Assembly: GCA_963800325.1 (NCBI GenBank)
Contig: CAWDAQ010000005.1
Span: 1,178,001 to 1,242,000 of the forward strand
Reading direction: 5' to 3'
DNA from: CAWDAQ01 sp963800325
GTDB lineage: Bacteria; Actinomycetota; Actinomycetes; Actinomycetales; Dermatophilaceae
Length of the DNA stretch: 64,000 nt
Position numbers and translations under genes: made by a program. The notes beneath the pieces are model-generated. The model saw nothing but the letters and a program-made list of their open reading frames with translations, made no database searches and was not told the origin of the DNA. Below are positions 55,730 to 64,000 of this stretch, piece after piece (within the stretch, counting starts at the first letter, position 1; each line of letters opens with the position of its first letter).

Positions 55730-57133
55730 TCAGGCCCCGTACACCGTGCGGCCGGCCACGGTGTCCTTGTCGATGCGGCGGGTGAGGTGGAGTCCCTCGA
55801 GGACGAACTCGATCGCGGCGGCGACCTGCCCGGGGCCTGCGTCGTCGCCGTGCCCGAGCCGGTCGAGGACCTTCGACAGCCCGGGGACGGTGCCGACCTG
55901 GCCGAGCAGCTCGGTCGCGGGGACGAGCTCGCCGGTCTCGACGACCTCACCCTCGGCGAACAGCCCCGTGAACCCGTCGAGGTCGAGCCCGGCGAGCCGA
56001 GCCCGGAAGGTCTCCGCGGTGGCGACCCTGAGCAGGTGGGCGAGGACGTCGCGCTCGCGCCCCTCCTCGCCCATCTCGAACTCGACCTTCCCGAGCAGGG
56101 TCGGGACGACGGTCGGCAGGTCGCAGACCCGGGCGACGGCGACGTCCTCGCGGGAGCGGGCCGAGCGGCGCAGCGCGGATGCGGCGACGCTCTCGGCGGC
56201 AGCGATCGAGAACCGGGCCGAGACCCCGGAGCGCTGGTCGACCGCGGCGGACTCCCGCAGCCCGCGGGTGAAGCGGGCGATGACCTCGACCAGGTGCTCG
56301 GGGACGTCCGCCACGAGCCGGGACTCCTGGCTGACGAGCCGGACCTCGTCGTCGACCTCGAGCTGGTAGTGGGTGCGGATCTCGGCACCGAAGCGGTCCT
56401 TGAGCGGGGTGATGATCCGGCCGCGGTTGGTGTAGTCCTCGGGGTTGGCGGTGGCGACGAGCAGGACGTCGAGCGGCAGCCGGAGGGAGTACCCGCGGAC
56501 CTGGATGTCGCGCTCCTCGAGGACGTTGAAGAGGGCGACCTGGATCCGCTCGGCGAGATCGGGCAGCTCGTTGAGACCGAAGACGCCCCGGTTGGCGCGG
56601 GGGACGAGGCCGTAGTGGACGGTCTCGGGGTCCCCGAGGGTGCGGCCCTGGGCGACCTTGACCGGGTCGACGTCCCCGACGAGGTCGCCCACGCTCGTGT
56701 CCGGGGTCGCGAGCTTCTCGGTGTAGCGCTCGTCCCGGTGGCGCCAGCCGACCGGGGTGGCGTCGCCCTCGGCCGCGACGAGCCGGCGGCAGCGGACGCA
56801 CACCGGCGCGAGCGGGTCGTCGTTGATCTCGCACCCGGCGACGACCGGCGACCACTCGTCGAGGAGGGCACCGAGGGTGCGCATGAGGCGGGTCTTGCCC
56901 TGCCCGCGCTCGCCGAGGAGGACGAGGTCGTGCCCGGCGAGCAGGGCGCTCTCGAGCTCGGGCAGGACGGTGTCGTCGAAGCCGACGATGCCGGGGAAGG
57001 CCGTCTCACCCTCCCGGAGGCGGGTGAGGAGGTTGTCGTGCACCTCCTGCTTGACGGTGCGCGGGGTGTACCCGCTCGCCCGCAGCGCGCCGAGCGTGGT
57101 GGGCTGCGGGGTGTCCGGGATGCTCTGGGTCAT
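55730..57133 (-). CDS. AAA ATPase, Mg-chelatase I/MoxR-like, with CxnCxxC insert
   Basis: 467 residues. Walker A GERGQGKT (74-81), Walker B position GVFGLNELPDLAERIQ (Asn-Glu in place of Asp-Glu, a variant I recall for this branch), sensor LLVATANPEDYTNRGRIITPLKDRF (split). Between Walker A and B lies C101-x10-C112-x2-C115 (APVCVRCRRLV), a potential zinc or redox site. Together with the VWA protein downstream it probably remodels a metal-dependent target. ATG start; divergent from the riboswitch-NlpC unit. Confidence 0.92.
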   Translation of the reverse strand: MTQSIPDTPQPTTLGALRASGYTPRTVKQEVHDNLLTRLREGETAFPGIVGFDDTVLPELESALLAGHDLVLLGERGQGKTRLMRTLGALLDEWSPVVAGCEINDDPLAPVCVRCRRLVAAEGDATPVGWRHRDERYTEKLATPDTSVGDLVGDVDPVKVAQGRTLGDPETVHYGLVPRANRGVFGLNELPDLAERIQVALFNVLEERDIQVRGYSLRLPLDVLLVATANPEDYTNRGRIITPLKDRFGAEIRTHYQLEVDDEVRLVSQESRLVADVPEHLVEVIARFTRGLRESAAVDQRSGVSARFSIAAAESVAASALRRSARSREDVAVARVCDLPTVVPTLLGKVEFEMGEEGRERDVLAHLLRVATAETFRARLAGLDLDGFTGLFAEGEVVETGELVPATELLGQVGTVPGLSKVLDRLGHGDDAGPGQVAAAIEFVLEGLHLTRRIDKDTVAGRTVYGA

Positions 57134-57240
57134 CGCCCCACGCTACGACCGGCCCCTGACAGCGGCCACCGTGACCGCCCTGACCACCGGGTTCGACGGG
57201 GCGCGGTTCCACCGGTAGGCTCCGGCGCGGCTCGAACGTC

Positions 57241-57290
57241 GCTTAGTACCTCAAAGTCACAGATTGCGGACTTTTTGGTTACAAAATGCT
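57241..57290 (+). promoter_or_regulatory. A+T-rich promoter region upstream of the riboswitch
   Basis: The lowest-G+C stretch in this part of the window (CTCAAAGTCACAGATTGCGG, then CTTTTTGGTTACAAAATG). TACAAA or CAAAAT near 57280-57287 is a plausible -10. It lies 75 bp before the riboswitch and also 107 bp upstream of the divergent AAA gene. Confidence 0.45.
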
Positions 57291-57365
57291 CAACGTCCGC
57301 GCCCCCGGTCCGATGAGGGCCGGGATGACACCAGTCCCCGCCAGCCGAGGCGGGGCGGTCCGTGA

Positions 57366-57534
57366 GGTCGCCGAACCCCGTCACCCTCACGGATGGCAGG
57401 AATGTCTTGCCGTGAGTGACGGGGACGGAGAACCCGAGCAGTACGGGAGCGCAGCTCCCTCGGGGTGAAGCCGCCGAGAGGCGGCCGGGGCATCTTTCGG
57501 TCCCGAACCCGACAGGACACTCTTCGCAGGCGGT
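57366..57534 (+). ncRNA. c-di-AMP riboswitch (ydaO/yuaA type)
   Basis: Conserved elements in order: GGTCGCCGAACCCC (P1 5' strand), ACGGAGAACCCGAGCAG, CTCGGGGTGAAGCCGCC, GGGGCATCTTTCGGTCCCG, AACCCGACAG, and CGCAGGCGGTCC (P1 3' strand pairing GGCG with CGCC). P2 is greatly extended by CCCCGTCAC with GTGACGGGG and a further CTCACGG/CCGTGAG helix. ydaO-class RNAs bind c-di-AMP and in actinobacteria precede wall hydrolases such as RpfA and NlpC/P60 proteins, usually switching them off when c-di-AMP is high. Confidence 0.88.
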
Positions 57535-57554
57535 CCGAAAGATTGGCCCACGTC

Positions 57555-58064
57555 ATGTTGCACCCCTCCCCTGCGTCGATGACGCCTGCCCGCACCCAGC
57601 TGAACCGCCTCACCCGGCACCTCGTCGCCCTCGCGGCGGCGGCCCTCGTGGCGGTCGGGCTCGTCGCGAACCCGGCCTCGGCCCCCACCGCCGAGGCCGC
57701 CGTCCCCACCCACGTCGCCACCAAGGCGGTCAAGGTCGCCTCGCACCAGCGCGGGGTCCCCTACCGCTGGGGCGGCATGAGCCCCCGGCGGGGCTTCGAC
57801 TGCTCCGGCCTCGTCAAGTACGCCTACGCCAAGGCCGGCCACCGCGTCCCCCGGACCGCCCAGGCGCAGTACCGCGCGACCAAGCACATCAAGCGCAAGC
57901 ACCGCCGCAAGGGCGACCTCGTGTTCTTCTACTCGGGCCGCTCGATCTACCACGTCGCCATCTACGCCGGCCACGGCCGGATCTGGCACGCCCCGCGGCC
58001 GGGCAAGCGCGTCCAGAGGGTCCACATCTGGACCAGCCACGTCAAGTACGGCAGGGTCCGCTGA
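57555..58064 (+). CDS. NlpC/P60 family peptidoglycan endopeptidase
   Basis: 169 residues from ATG 57555 (ATG 57579 is an alternative that leaves a tidier signal peptide). Signal peptide (about 9-49), then the catalytic domain with C83 (RRGFDCSGLVKYAYAKAG), H133 (SIYHVAIYAGHGRIWHA) and H145, the Cys-His-His triad of NlpC/P60 endopeptidases that cut D-Glu-mDAP bonds. No LysM or SH3 domain. It lies 20 bp after the c-di-AMP riboswitch, which should control it. No obvious ribosome site, so the expression platform may act on translation in an unusual way. Confidence 0.92.
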   Translation: MLHPSPASMTPARTQLNRLTRHLVALAAAALVAVGLVANPASAPTAEAAVPTHVATKAVKVASHQRGVPYRWGGMSPRRGFDCSGLVKYAYAKAGHRVPRTAQAQYRATKHIKRKHRRKGDLVFFYSGRSIYHVAIYAGHGRIWHAPRPGKRVQRVHIWTSHVKYGRVR

Positions 58065-58080
58065 CCGACGGGCCCTCCCC

Positions 58081-58129
58081 GACACAGGCCGGGCCCGGCG
58101 CCACCACGGCGCCGGGCCCGGCCTGTGTC
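58081..58129 (+). terminator. 22-bp perfect terminator hairpin after nlpC/P60 gene
   Basis: Arms 58081-58102 and 58108-58129 are exact reverse complements around ACCAC, 16 bp after the stop; the arm ends with TGTGTC and a mixed pyrimidine tail. Confidence 0.75.
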
Positions 58130-58279
58130 TGCGTCTGTGCCCGTGCCCGCGCCGCCACCCGTGCGCGGCCGCGACTTGACTCCTCGATGGTCGAACGGCC
58201 AGACACCCGTCCGGAGCCGTTCGCCGGTGGTTCGCCGAGGCGTCCTCGGTCGGTCACGGGGCCTTTCTAGCGTCCCCGG

Positions 58280-59323
58280 GTGTCGACGACGGAAGGCACC
58301 CAGGTGGAGACGACAGGCGCGGTCCGCGCCCGCGGGACGAGGAAGCGCTTCGGTGACGTCGTCGCGCTCGACGGCGTCGACCTCGACGTCGGGGCGGGAA
58401 CGGTCCACGGGCTCGTCGGCCCCAACGGCGCGGGCAAGACGACCCTGCTCGGCCTCCTGCTCGGCCTCACGGTCGCCGACGGCGGCCGGCTCGAGGTCCT
58501 CGGGGAACCGGTGGGGCGGGGGCTCGACGTCCCCGACGGGGTCGCCGGGTTCGTCGACGGCCCGGGCCTGTACCCGGCGCTGACGGCCCGGCAGAACCTC
58601 AGGGCGCTCTCCGCGCTGCGCGGCGGTCGCCGGGGGCACCAGCGAGATCGCGGTGTCGACGAGGCCCTGGCCGAGGTCGGCCTCACCGACGTCGGCGACG
58701 ACCGGGTCCGCGGCTTCTCGCTCGGGATGCGCCAGCGGCTCGGCCTCGCGGCCGCGCTGCTGACCCGGCCACGACTGCTCGTCCTCGACGAGCCCTCCAA
58801 CGGCCTGGACCCGGCCGGGGCGCACCACGTCCACCGGGTCATCACCGAGCTCGCCGACCGGGGAGCCGCGGTCGTGCTGTCCAGCCACCGGATGGACGAC
58901 CTCGCCGCCCTCTGCTCCGAGGTCACCGTCCTCGACGCGGGGCGGGCGGTGTTCACCGGTCCGGTGGACGGGCTCGCCGCGCGCAGCGGCCACGTCGACC
59001 ACCGGCTCGTCGCCGGCGACCCGGTCGCGGCCCGCCGGCTCGCCGCCGGGGTCCCCGGGCTGGCGCTGCGCGAGCAGGAGGACCCGGACCACCGGCGCGA
59101 CCCGGGTGCGGTCGTGGTCCGCGGCCCCCTCCCCGCGGTGGACGACCTCCTCGCCCGGCTGGTCCGGGAGGGGGTCGCGGTCCGCGAGCTCGGACCCCTC
59201 GTGCCACCGCTCGAGGCGGCCTACCTCGCCCTCACCCGGGCACCCGGCCCCGGGACCGACGGCCCGCCCCGGCCCGCCGCACCCCCCGAGCCCGCCCACG
59301 TCCCCGGGCGGCGCCCGTGCTGA
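58280..59323 (+). CDS. ABC transporter ATP-binding protein
   Basis: 347 residues. Walker A GPNGAGKT (47-54), signature FSLGMRQRLGLAAALL, Walker B RLLVLDEPSNGLDP and the H-loop in VLSSHRMDDL. The C-terminal 110 residues form an extension with a Pro-rich end. Type: CcmA/DrrA-like exporter ATPase for lipid, drug or antibiotic-peptide export. GTG 58280. Its stop overlaps the permease start by 7 bp, and the following genes are on the same strand, so this begins a three-gene operon. Confidence 0.92.
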   Translation: MSTTEGTQVETTGAVRARGTRKRFGDVVALDGVDLDVGAGTVHGLVGPNGAGKTTLLGLLLGLTVADGGRLEVLGEPVGRGLDVPDGVAGFVDGPGLYPALTARQNLRALSALRGGRRGHQRDRGVDEALAEVGLTDVGDDRVRGFSLGMRQRLGLAAALLTRPRLLVLDEPSNGLDPAGAHHVHRVITELADRGAAVVLSSHRMDDLAALCSEVTVLDAGRAVFTGPVDGLAARSGHVDHRLVAGDPVAARRLAAGVPGLALREQEDPDHRRDPGAVVVRGPLPAVDDLLARLVREGVAVRELGPLVPPLEAAYLALTRAPGPGTDGPPRPAAPPEPAHVPGRRPC

Positions 59324-60666
59324 CCGCTCCCCCGGCCGGCGGCAGCGCCGTACCGGCCCCGACGCTGACCGGCTACCGGTTCGAGCTGGTCAAGCTGCTC
59401 GCGCAGTGGCGGGTCCGTCTGCTGCTGCTCGCGTGCTGGCTCGCCCCGACCGCGGTCGTCGGGGTGGTCAGCCGGCAGGCTGCGCTGCCCACCGACACCG
59501 TCTTCGGGCGCTGGATGCCGTCGACCGGGTGGGCCGGTGCGCTCGTCGTGCTCGCCTTCTCGTGCACGTGGGCGCTACCGCTGCTGACCTCACTCGTCGC
59601 CGGGGACGTCTTCGCCGTCGAGGACCGCCTCGGCACGTGGCGGCACCTCCTGGTCGCGGTCCGCTCGCCACGACGGATCTTCCTCGGCAAGGCGCTCGCG
59701 AGCACCACCGTGGTCGTCCTGCTCGTGCTCGGGCTCGCGGTCTCGGGGACGGCCGGGGGCCTCCTCGCGGCCGGCGGCCACGCGCTCGTCGGCCTCGACG
59801 GCCACGTGCTCCGTCCCGGGGAGGCCGCCGCGACCGTGGCCCTGGCCTGGGCGTGCGTGCTCCCGCCCACCCTCGCGTTCGCGGCCGTCGGGCTGCTGGG
59901 GTCGGTCGCCCTGGGCCGGTCCTCGACCGGACTCGTCGTGCCGGCGGCGCTCGCCCTCCTCCTCCAGCTCGCGCAGCTGCTGCCGCTGCCGGTGCCGGTC
60001 CGGCTGGCGCTGCCGAGTGGAGCGTTCCTCGCGTGGCGGGGCCTGTTCACCTCCCCCGTCCAGGCCGGTCCGCTGCTCGTCGGGCTCGCGGTGAGCCTCG
60101 TCTGGGCCGCTGCGGCGACGACCCTGGCCCGCTGGCTGTTCCTCCGTCGTGACTTCACCGACCTCGCGCACGACGGGTCCGGCCGCCGGGTCCTCGGATC
60201 CGCCCTGCTGCTCGGCGGCGTCACCCTGCTCACCGTCCCCGTCCTCGCCGTCGCCACCCCGGCCGCCGGCACCGGGATCTCCCGGGCGACGCTGCAGGAC
60301 TCGCTCGCGACCGCGTTCGCCCACCTCTATCGCCTCCAGACCCGCCAGCTCCACCGGCCCGCCGTGACGGAGACCCGGCTGCGGACGAGCGCGTCCTGCG
60401 ACAAGGGCGGGTCCCTGGAGGTGGACGCCGGGCCGGGCAACGACTGGCGGTGCGTCGTCTCCTGGCACCTGCCGGGAACCGACGCGGTGGGCGCCGCGAC
60501 CTACCAGCTCGACGTGCGCGCCGACGGGCGCTACGTCGCCGACGGCGACGGACCGAAGGAGGTGAACGGCTACTTCGTGGTGCGCGCCCCGTCCGGGACG
60601 GCACCGAACCCGCTCTGGCAGCTCGACGGACTCGTCGACCTGCTCACCACCCCCCAGAAGGGATGA
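59317..60666 (+). CDS. ABC transporter permease with C-terminal extracytoplasmic domain
   Basis: 449 residues. About six spans in the first 290 residues (LVKLLAQWRVRLLLLACWLA, LVLAFSCTWALPLLTSLVAGD) follow the ABC-2 plan. Then, after span VLGSALLLGGVTLLTVPVLAVATPA (about 288-312), a soluble domain of about 130 residues with a disulfide-capable pair (ASCDKGG, DWRCVVSW) faces outward. This tail is unusual and could interact with the secreted phosphoesterase encoded 3 bp downstream. GTG start inside the ATPase gene end. Confidence 0.88.
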   Translation: MLTAPPAGGSAVPAPTLTGYRFELVKLLAQWRVRLLLLACWLAPTAVVGVVSRQAALPTDTVFGRWMPSTGWAGALVVLAFSCTWALPLLTSLVAGDVFAVEDRLGTWRHLLVAVRSPRRIFLGKALASTTVVVLLVLGLAVSGTAGGLLAAGGHALVGLDGHVLRPGEAAATVALAWACVLPPTLAFAAVGLLGSVALGRSSTGLVVPAALALLLQLAQLLPLPVPVRLALPSGAFLAWRGLFTSPVQAGPLLVGLAVSLVWAAAATTLARWLFLRRDFTDLAHDGSGRRVLGSALLLGGVTLLTVPVLAVATPAAGTGISRATLQDSLATAFAHLYRLQTRQLHRPAVTETRLRTSASCDKGGSLEVDAGPGNDWRCVVSWHLPGTDAVGAATYQLDVRADGRYVADGDGPKEVNGYFVVRAPSGTAPNPLWQLDGLVDLLTTPQKG

Positions 60667-60669
60667 TCC

Positions 60670-63510
60670 ATGCACGTCACGCGTGAGCGCCGACGTCCCA
60701 CCGGAGTCCGGACCGGGCTCCTGCGCACCCACCGGTCCCGCCGCGTGCGGCTCGCCGCGGCCGGCACCACGGCCCTGGTCCTCACCGGCGGCGGCCTCGC
60801 CTACGGCTCGACGAGCGCGTTCGGACGCCACCAGGTCGGCACGACCTACCCCGACGGCACCCAGGTCGCCAGCAACCAGGTCCTGGGGCCCCTCGGCGAC
60901 CGGACGTTCTTCGACCAGGGCAAGTTCATGGGCTCGACCCCCAGCCCGGACGGGACGCGTCTGGCCGCCTCGGTCAGCACCTGGGGCACGGCCGACCACA
61001 TCGCCCTGGCCGTCGTCGACCTCGACACCTCGCAAATCGTCCAGACGGTCGGCACGACGGCCGCTGCCGACCTGCGGATCAGCCACGGCCAGGTCGGCCA
61101 GGAGGGCCCGACGTACTCCCCCGACGGCCGCACCCTGTGGCTGCCGCAGACGACGGGGCTCACCCGCTTCGCCGTCGCGCCGGACGGCACGCTCTCCGAC
61201 CCCACCTTCGTCTCGGTGCCCGAGCGCGACGGCCACGCGCCGCTGCCCGGCAAGTCGGCCTACTCCGCCGACGGCTCGACCCTCTACGTGCCCGTGAACG
61301 GACAGAACCGGGTCGTCGCGCTCGACCCGGCGACCGGCGCCGTCCGGCAGAGCTGGGACGTCGGCACCGCCCCCCGCGAGGTCGCCGTCGTCGGCGACAC
61401 GCTCTACGTCAGCAACGAGGGCGGGCGCCCCGCCCGCCCCGGGGACACGACGCTGAACTCCTACGGCACGCAGGTGCCGGCCGACCCGCACCTCGGCACC
61501 GCGAGCACCGGCACGGTCAGCGTCATCGACCCCTCGAAGTCCTCCGACGCGGTCTCGTCGGTCGACGTCGGGCTGCACCCGACCTCACTGTCGGTCCACG
61601 GCGACGCCCTGTTCGTCACGAACACCTTCGACGACAGCGTCTCGGTGCTCGACACCCGCCGGAACGAGGTCGTGCAGACGATCACCACCCGCCCGTGGCC
61701 GACGTCGAAGGTCGGGTACGCCCCGCAGGACGTCACCGTCACCGACGACGGCCACCTCCTGGTGGCCCTCGGCCGCGCGAACGCGGTGGCGGTCTACCGC
61801 TACCACGGCCGCCCCCAGGAGCCGGTGGACTACGTCGGCCTGCTGCCCACCGACTACTACCCCTCCGACGTGACGACGGTCGGGGACGACGTCCTCGTCA
61901 CCAACCGCCGTGGCATGGGCTCGCTCGGTCCGAAGGTCACCATCGACAAGGGACCCGGCACCAGCCCCGCCACCGGGCACGGGACGCACGCGACCACCGG
62001 CTCGCTGACCCGCTTCCGCCTTCCCGCGGACCCGAGGATCGACCGGTACACCCGCGAGGTGTTCCGGCAGAACGGCTGGGGGCGGGCGGACGCCAGGGCG
62101 GCGGCCGCGGAGAGCCGTGGCCGGACGCCCGCGGCTCAGCCCGTCCCGCACCGGGTCGGGGACCCGTCGACGATCAAGCACGTCTTCCTCATCGTCAACG
62201 AGAACCGCACGTACGACCAGGTGCTCGGCGACGTGCCCGAGGGCAACGGCGACCCGAGCAAGGCCCAGTTCGGCGAGAAGGTGACCCCGAACAAGCACGC
62301 GCTCGCGAAGCAGTTCGGGCTCTACGACAACTTCTATGACATCGGGACGAACTCGGCCGAGGGGCACAACTGGGTCATGCAGGGTGACAACCCGGAGTAC
62401 ACCGAGTCCGAGGCCGGCGGGTACGTGCGCAGCTACGACACCGAGGACGACGCCCTCGGCCACCAGCGCTCCGGCTTCCTCTGGACCGCCGCGCAGGACG
62501 CCGGGAAGACGGCCCGCAACTTCGGCGAGTTCATGCAGTTCGAGCACAAGCCGGCCGGGGCGACCTGGCAGGACTACTACTGCGCCGCGACCCGCGTGGA
62601 GGACGGCGGCGACCCGAGCGCCCTGACCGACCCGGCCATCAAGCAGGACACCGAGTCGCCGATCCCGTCGCTCAACGAGATCTCGAACCACGACTACCCG
62701 AAGTTCGACACGAACATCCCCGACGTCTACCGCTCCCAGATCTGGCGGCAGGACTTCGCCCGGAACGGTCCCGCGAACCTCAACACGTTCTGGCTCTCCA
62801 GCGACCACACCGGTGGCGCCCCCGACCCCGAGGCCCAGGTCGCCGACGGTGACCGGGCCGTGGGCCAGATCGTCGACGAGATCTCCCACAGCAGGTACTG
62901 GAAGGACTCGGCGATCTTCGTCGTCGAGGACGACAGCCAGAACGGCGTGGACCACGTCGACGGGCACCGCGCCCCGGTCGAGGTCATCAGCCCGTGGGCG
63001 AAGCGGGGAGTGGTCGACCACACGTACTACTCGCAGATCACCATGGTGCGCACCATCGAGCAGATCCTCGGCGCGCAGCCGCTGAACCAGAAGGTCGCCG
63101 CGGCGACCCCGATGTACGGCGCGTTCACGCGAAAGCCGGACTTCACGCGGTACGAGGTCCAGCAGAACCGGGTCCCGCTCACCGAGGGCCTCTCCGAGCC
63201 CCCGGCGTGCGGCCTCGACACCCTCGGCAAGACGGGCGCCGCCGCCCGGAAGGTCACTTCGGCGGCGAAGCGGAAGGCCCACGTCCCGCCGGGGCAGGCG
63301 AAGACCAAGGCCAGGTGGGAGGCGTGGCGCCAGAAGCAGCGGTTCACCGGCGACTCGGCCGTCCCGGACCAGGCGAACCCGGAGCAGATGAACCGGTGGA
63401 CCTGGTACCAGACCCACACCTGGCAGGAGCCCTACCCGGGCGACGAGAAGATCTACGCGCCGTCCGAGGTGCCCGGGGGCTACATCCCCCCGGCCGAGTC
63501 GGACGGCTGA
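60670..63510 (+). CDS. Secreted YncE-like beta-propeller fused to PF04185-type phosphoesterase
   Basis: 946 residues. N-terminal signal/anchor (about 25-48), a seven-bladed YVTN/YncE propeller (about 75-430; GSTLYVPVNGQNRVVALDPA, VGDTLYVSNEGGRPARPG, ALFVTNTFDDSVSVLDTR), then a phosphoesterase domain from KHVFLIVNENRTYDQVLGDVPEG with GTNSAEGHNWVMQGDNPEYTE and WKDSAIFVVEDDSQNGVDHVDGHRAP (split). The ENRTYD motif is the family counterpart of ENxSFD in the enzyme at 10258-12078. Probably hydrolyses phosphoesters at the cell surface. Starts 3 bp after the permease stop, hence the same operon. Confidence 0.92.
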   Translation: MHVTRERRRPTGVRTGLLRTHRSRRVRLAAAGTTALVLTGGGLAYGSTSAFGRHQVGTTYPDGTQVASNQVLGPLGDRTFFDQGKFMGSTPSPDGTRLAASVSTWGTADHIALAVVDLDTSQIVQTVGTTAAADLRISHGQVGQEGPTYSPDGRTLWLPQTTGLTRFAVAPDGTLSDPTFVSVPERDGHAPLPGKSAYSADGSTLYVPVNGQNRVVALDPATGAVRQSWDVGTAPREVAVVGDTLYVSNEGGRPARPGDTTLNSYGTQVPADPHLGTASTGTVSVIDPSKSSDAVSSVDVGLHPTSLSVHGDALFVTNTFDDSVSVLDTRRNEVVQTITTRPWPTSKVGYAPQDVTVTDDGHLLVALGRANAVAVYRYHGRPQEPVDYVGLLPTDYYPSDVTTVGDDVLVTNRRGMGSLGPKVTIDKGPGTSPATGHGTHATTGSLTRFRLPADPRIDRYTREVFRQNGWGRADARAAAAESRGRTPAAQPVPHRVGDPSTIKHVFLIVNENRTYDQVLGDVPEGNGDPSKAQFGEKVTPNKHALAKQFGLYDNFYDIGTNSAEGHNWVMQGDNPEYTESEAGGYVRSYDTEDDALGHQRSGFLWTAAQDAGKTARNFGEFMQFEHKPAGATWQDYYCAATRVEDGGDPSALTDPAIKQDTESPIPSLNEISNHDYPKFDTNIPDVYRSQIWRQDFARNGPANLNTFWLSSDHTGGAPDPEAQVADGDRAVGQIVDEISHSRYWKDSAIFVVEDDSQNGVDHVDGHRAPVEVISPWAKRGVVDHTYYSQITMVRTIEQILGAQPLNQKVAAATPMYGAFTRKPDFTRYEVQQNRVPLTEGLSEPPACGLDTLGKTGAAARKVTSAAKRKAHVPPGQAKTKARWEAWRQKQRFTGDSAVPDQANPEQMNRWTWYQTHTWQEPYPGDEKIYAPSEVPGGYIPPAESDG

Positions 63511-63528
63511 CCCCGGTCGCCGCTGGTG

Positions 63529-63564
63529 GGCCCGCAGGGGAGGTCGACGCCTCCCCTGCGGGCC
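63529..63564 (+). terminator. Terminator of the ABC-phosphoesterase operon
   Basis: Perfect 15-bp stem (63529-63543 with 63550-63564) around TCGACG, 18 bp after the stop. The following 139 bp to the next gene hold nothing else recognisable. Confidence 0.7.
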
Positions 63565-63703
63565 TGCCCGCGTCCCGGTGTCCTCCCCTCGAATCGCTCG
63601 GCGTCCCCCGAGGTGGGCGCCGAGGCCCGCCCGGGCGGCCCGCGACGGGCGTCGGTGGCCGCTCGCGGTGACCGCGCGGCGCCTCCTCGGGGATGATCGG
63701 CGG

Positions 63704-64000
63704 ATGACGACGTCCCTCGCCGCCACAGTGCTGAGCACCCCGCGCCCGCTCGAGCTCGCGGCGTTCTACGCCGAGCTGCTGGCCTGGAGCGCCGTCGAGC
63801 CGGAGGAGGACTGGGTGCGGCTGCGCGCCCCCGGCGCCGAGCGGCCGGGGCTGAGCTTCCAGCGCGAGCCGGGCCACGTCCCCCCGGACTGGCCGGCGCG
63901 CGCGGACGGCGTGCAGATGCAGTCCCACCTCGACGTCCTCGTCGACGATCTCGACGCCGAGGTCGAGCGGGCGACCCGCCTCGGCGCCCGTGTGGAGGCC
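63704..64000 (+). CDS. VOC (glyoxalase/bleomycin-resistance) family protein, 3' truncated by window edge
   Basis: 99 codons visible. TTSLAATVLSTPRPLELAAF then YAELLAWSAVEPEEDWVRL and LSFQREPGHVPPDWP, MQSHLDVLVDDLDAEVERA show the beta-alpha-beta-beta-beta module of VOC proteins (GLYOXALASE_2-like). H in MQSHLDV is a candidate metal ligand. ATG 63704; the second module lies beyond the window. Function not predictable from this half. Confidence 0.85.
   Translation, partial: MTTSLAATVLSTPRPLELAAFYAELLAWSAVEPEEDWVRLRAPGAERPGLSFQREPGHVPPDWPARADGVQMQSHLDVLVDDLDAEVERATRLGARVEA

Noticed and set aside
1..64000. tRNA, rRNA, CRISPR arrays, insertion sequences, prophage or integrase genes
   Set aside because: Looked for conserved tRNA ends, regularly spaced repeats and transposase or integrase motifs; none was seen. 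The only tandem repeat is the pair of hairpins at 12239-12361.

Overview
This 64 kb window comes from the chromosome of a high-G+C actinobacterium (about three quarters G+C by eye, with G or C at almost every third codon position, many GTG starts and several apparently leaderless genes). The gene content fits that phylum: a DevS/DevR (DosS/DosR)-type two-component system, the actinobacterial glutamine-dependent NAD synthetase, Sco/CtaG cytochrome oxidase assembly factors, an EthA-like monooxygenase beside a TetR regulator and an MMPL exporter, a DesA3-like desaturase with its ferredoxin-reductase partner, and a c-di-AMP (ydaO) riboswitch in front of an NlpC/P60 wall hydrolase. I cannot place the genus. 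No rRNA, tRNA, CRISPR array, insertion sequence or phage gene was recognised, so this looks like a stable chromosomal region.

Layout. 0-5 kb: pirin (cut by the left edge), acetyltransferase, PPOX-fold flavoprotein, methyltransferase, Rho-N-like protein, and a KhtT/KhtU-like K+/H+ antiporter pair. 5-13 kb: MFS exporter, nadE, two paralogous mini membrane proteins, LysR regulator, a His-rich secreted phosphoesterase, a tandem hairpin repeat and a crotonase. 13-21.5 kb: Sco and CtaG, then a divergent TetR / DHA2 exporter pair with operator-like palindromes, followed by MMPL and a Baeyer-Villiger-type monooxygenase. 21.7-34 kb: a redox/hypoxia block with a Cys-rich mini-protein, DoxX, a universal stress protein, the DevS-like kinase, the DevR-like regulator, a second PPOX protein, a secreted beta-propeller protein, a flippase-like membrane protein, a P-type ATPase fused to a hemerythrin domain, and an unknown small protein. 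34-44 kb: desaturase operon, DEAD-box helicase, FUSC protein, two MFS transporters, sulfotransferase, thioredoxin. 44-57 kb: MpaB-like oxygenase, BCCT transporter, Old Yellow Enzyme, PPK2, PIG-L deacetylase, 3-hydroxyisobutyrate-dehydrogenase-like enzyme, GH18 protein, 2H phosphoesterase, and an AAA/VWA pair. 57-64 kb: riboswitch and NlpC/P60 gene, an ABC transporter operon ending in a 946-residue secreted propeller-phosphoesterase, and a VOC protein cut by the right edge.

The main theme is regulatory. Intergenic sequences close to the mycobacterial DosR box (core GGGACTWWAGTCCC) lie upstream of the doxX, usp, devR-like, P-type ATPase-hemerythrin, mini membrane protein and 129-aa unknown genes, and possibly the MpaB-like gene. 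This suggests that a DosR-type regulon is concentrated here, with several members not known to me from the mycobacterial regulon. A second theme is a pair of CsoR/CstR-like palindromes (ATACCC..GGGTAT type) over the promoters of the Cys-rich mini-protein and thioredoxin. All functional statements are from reading the sequence and family knowledge; no search was run.
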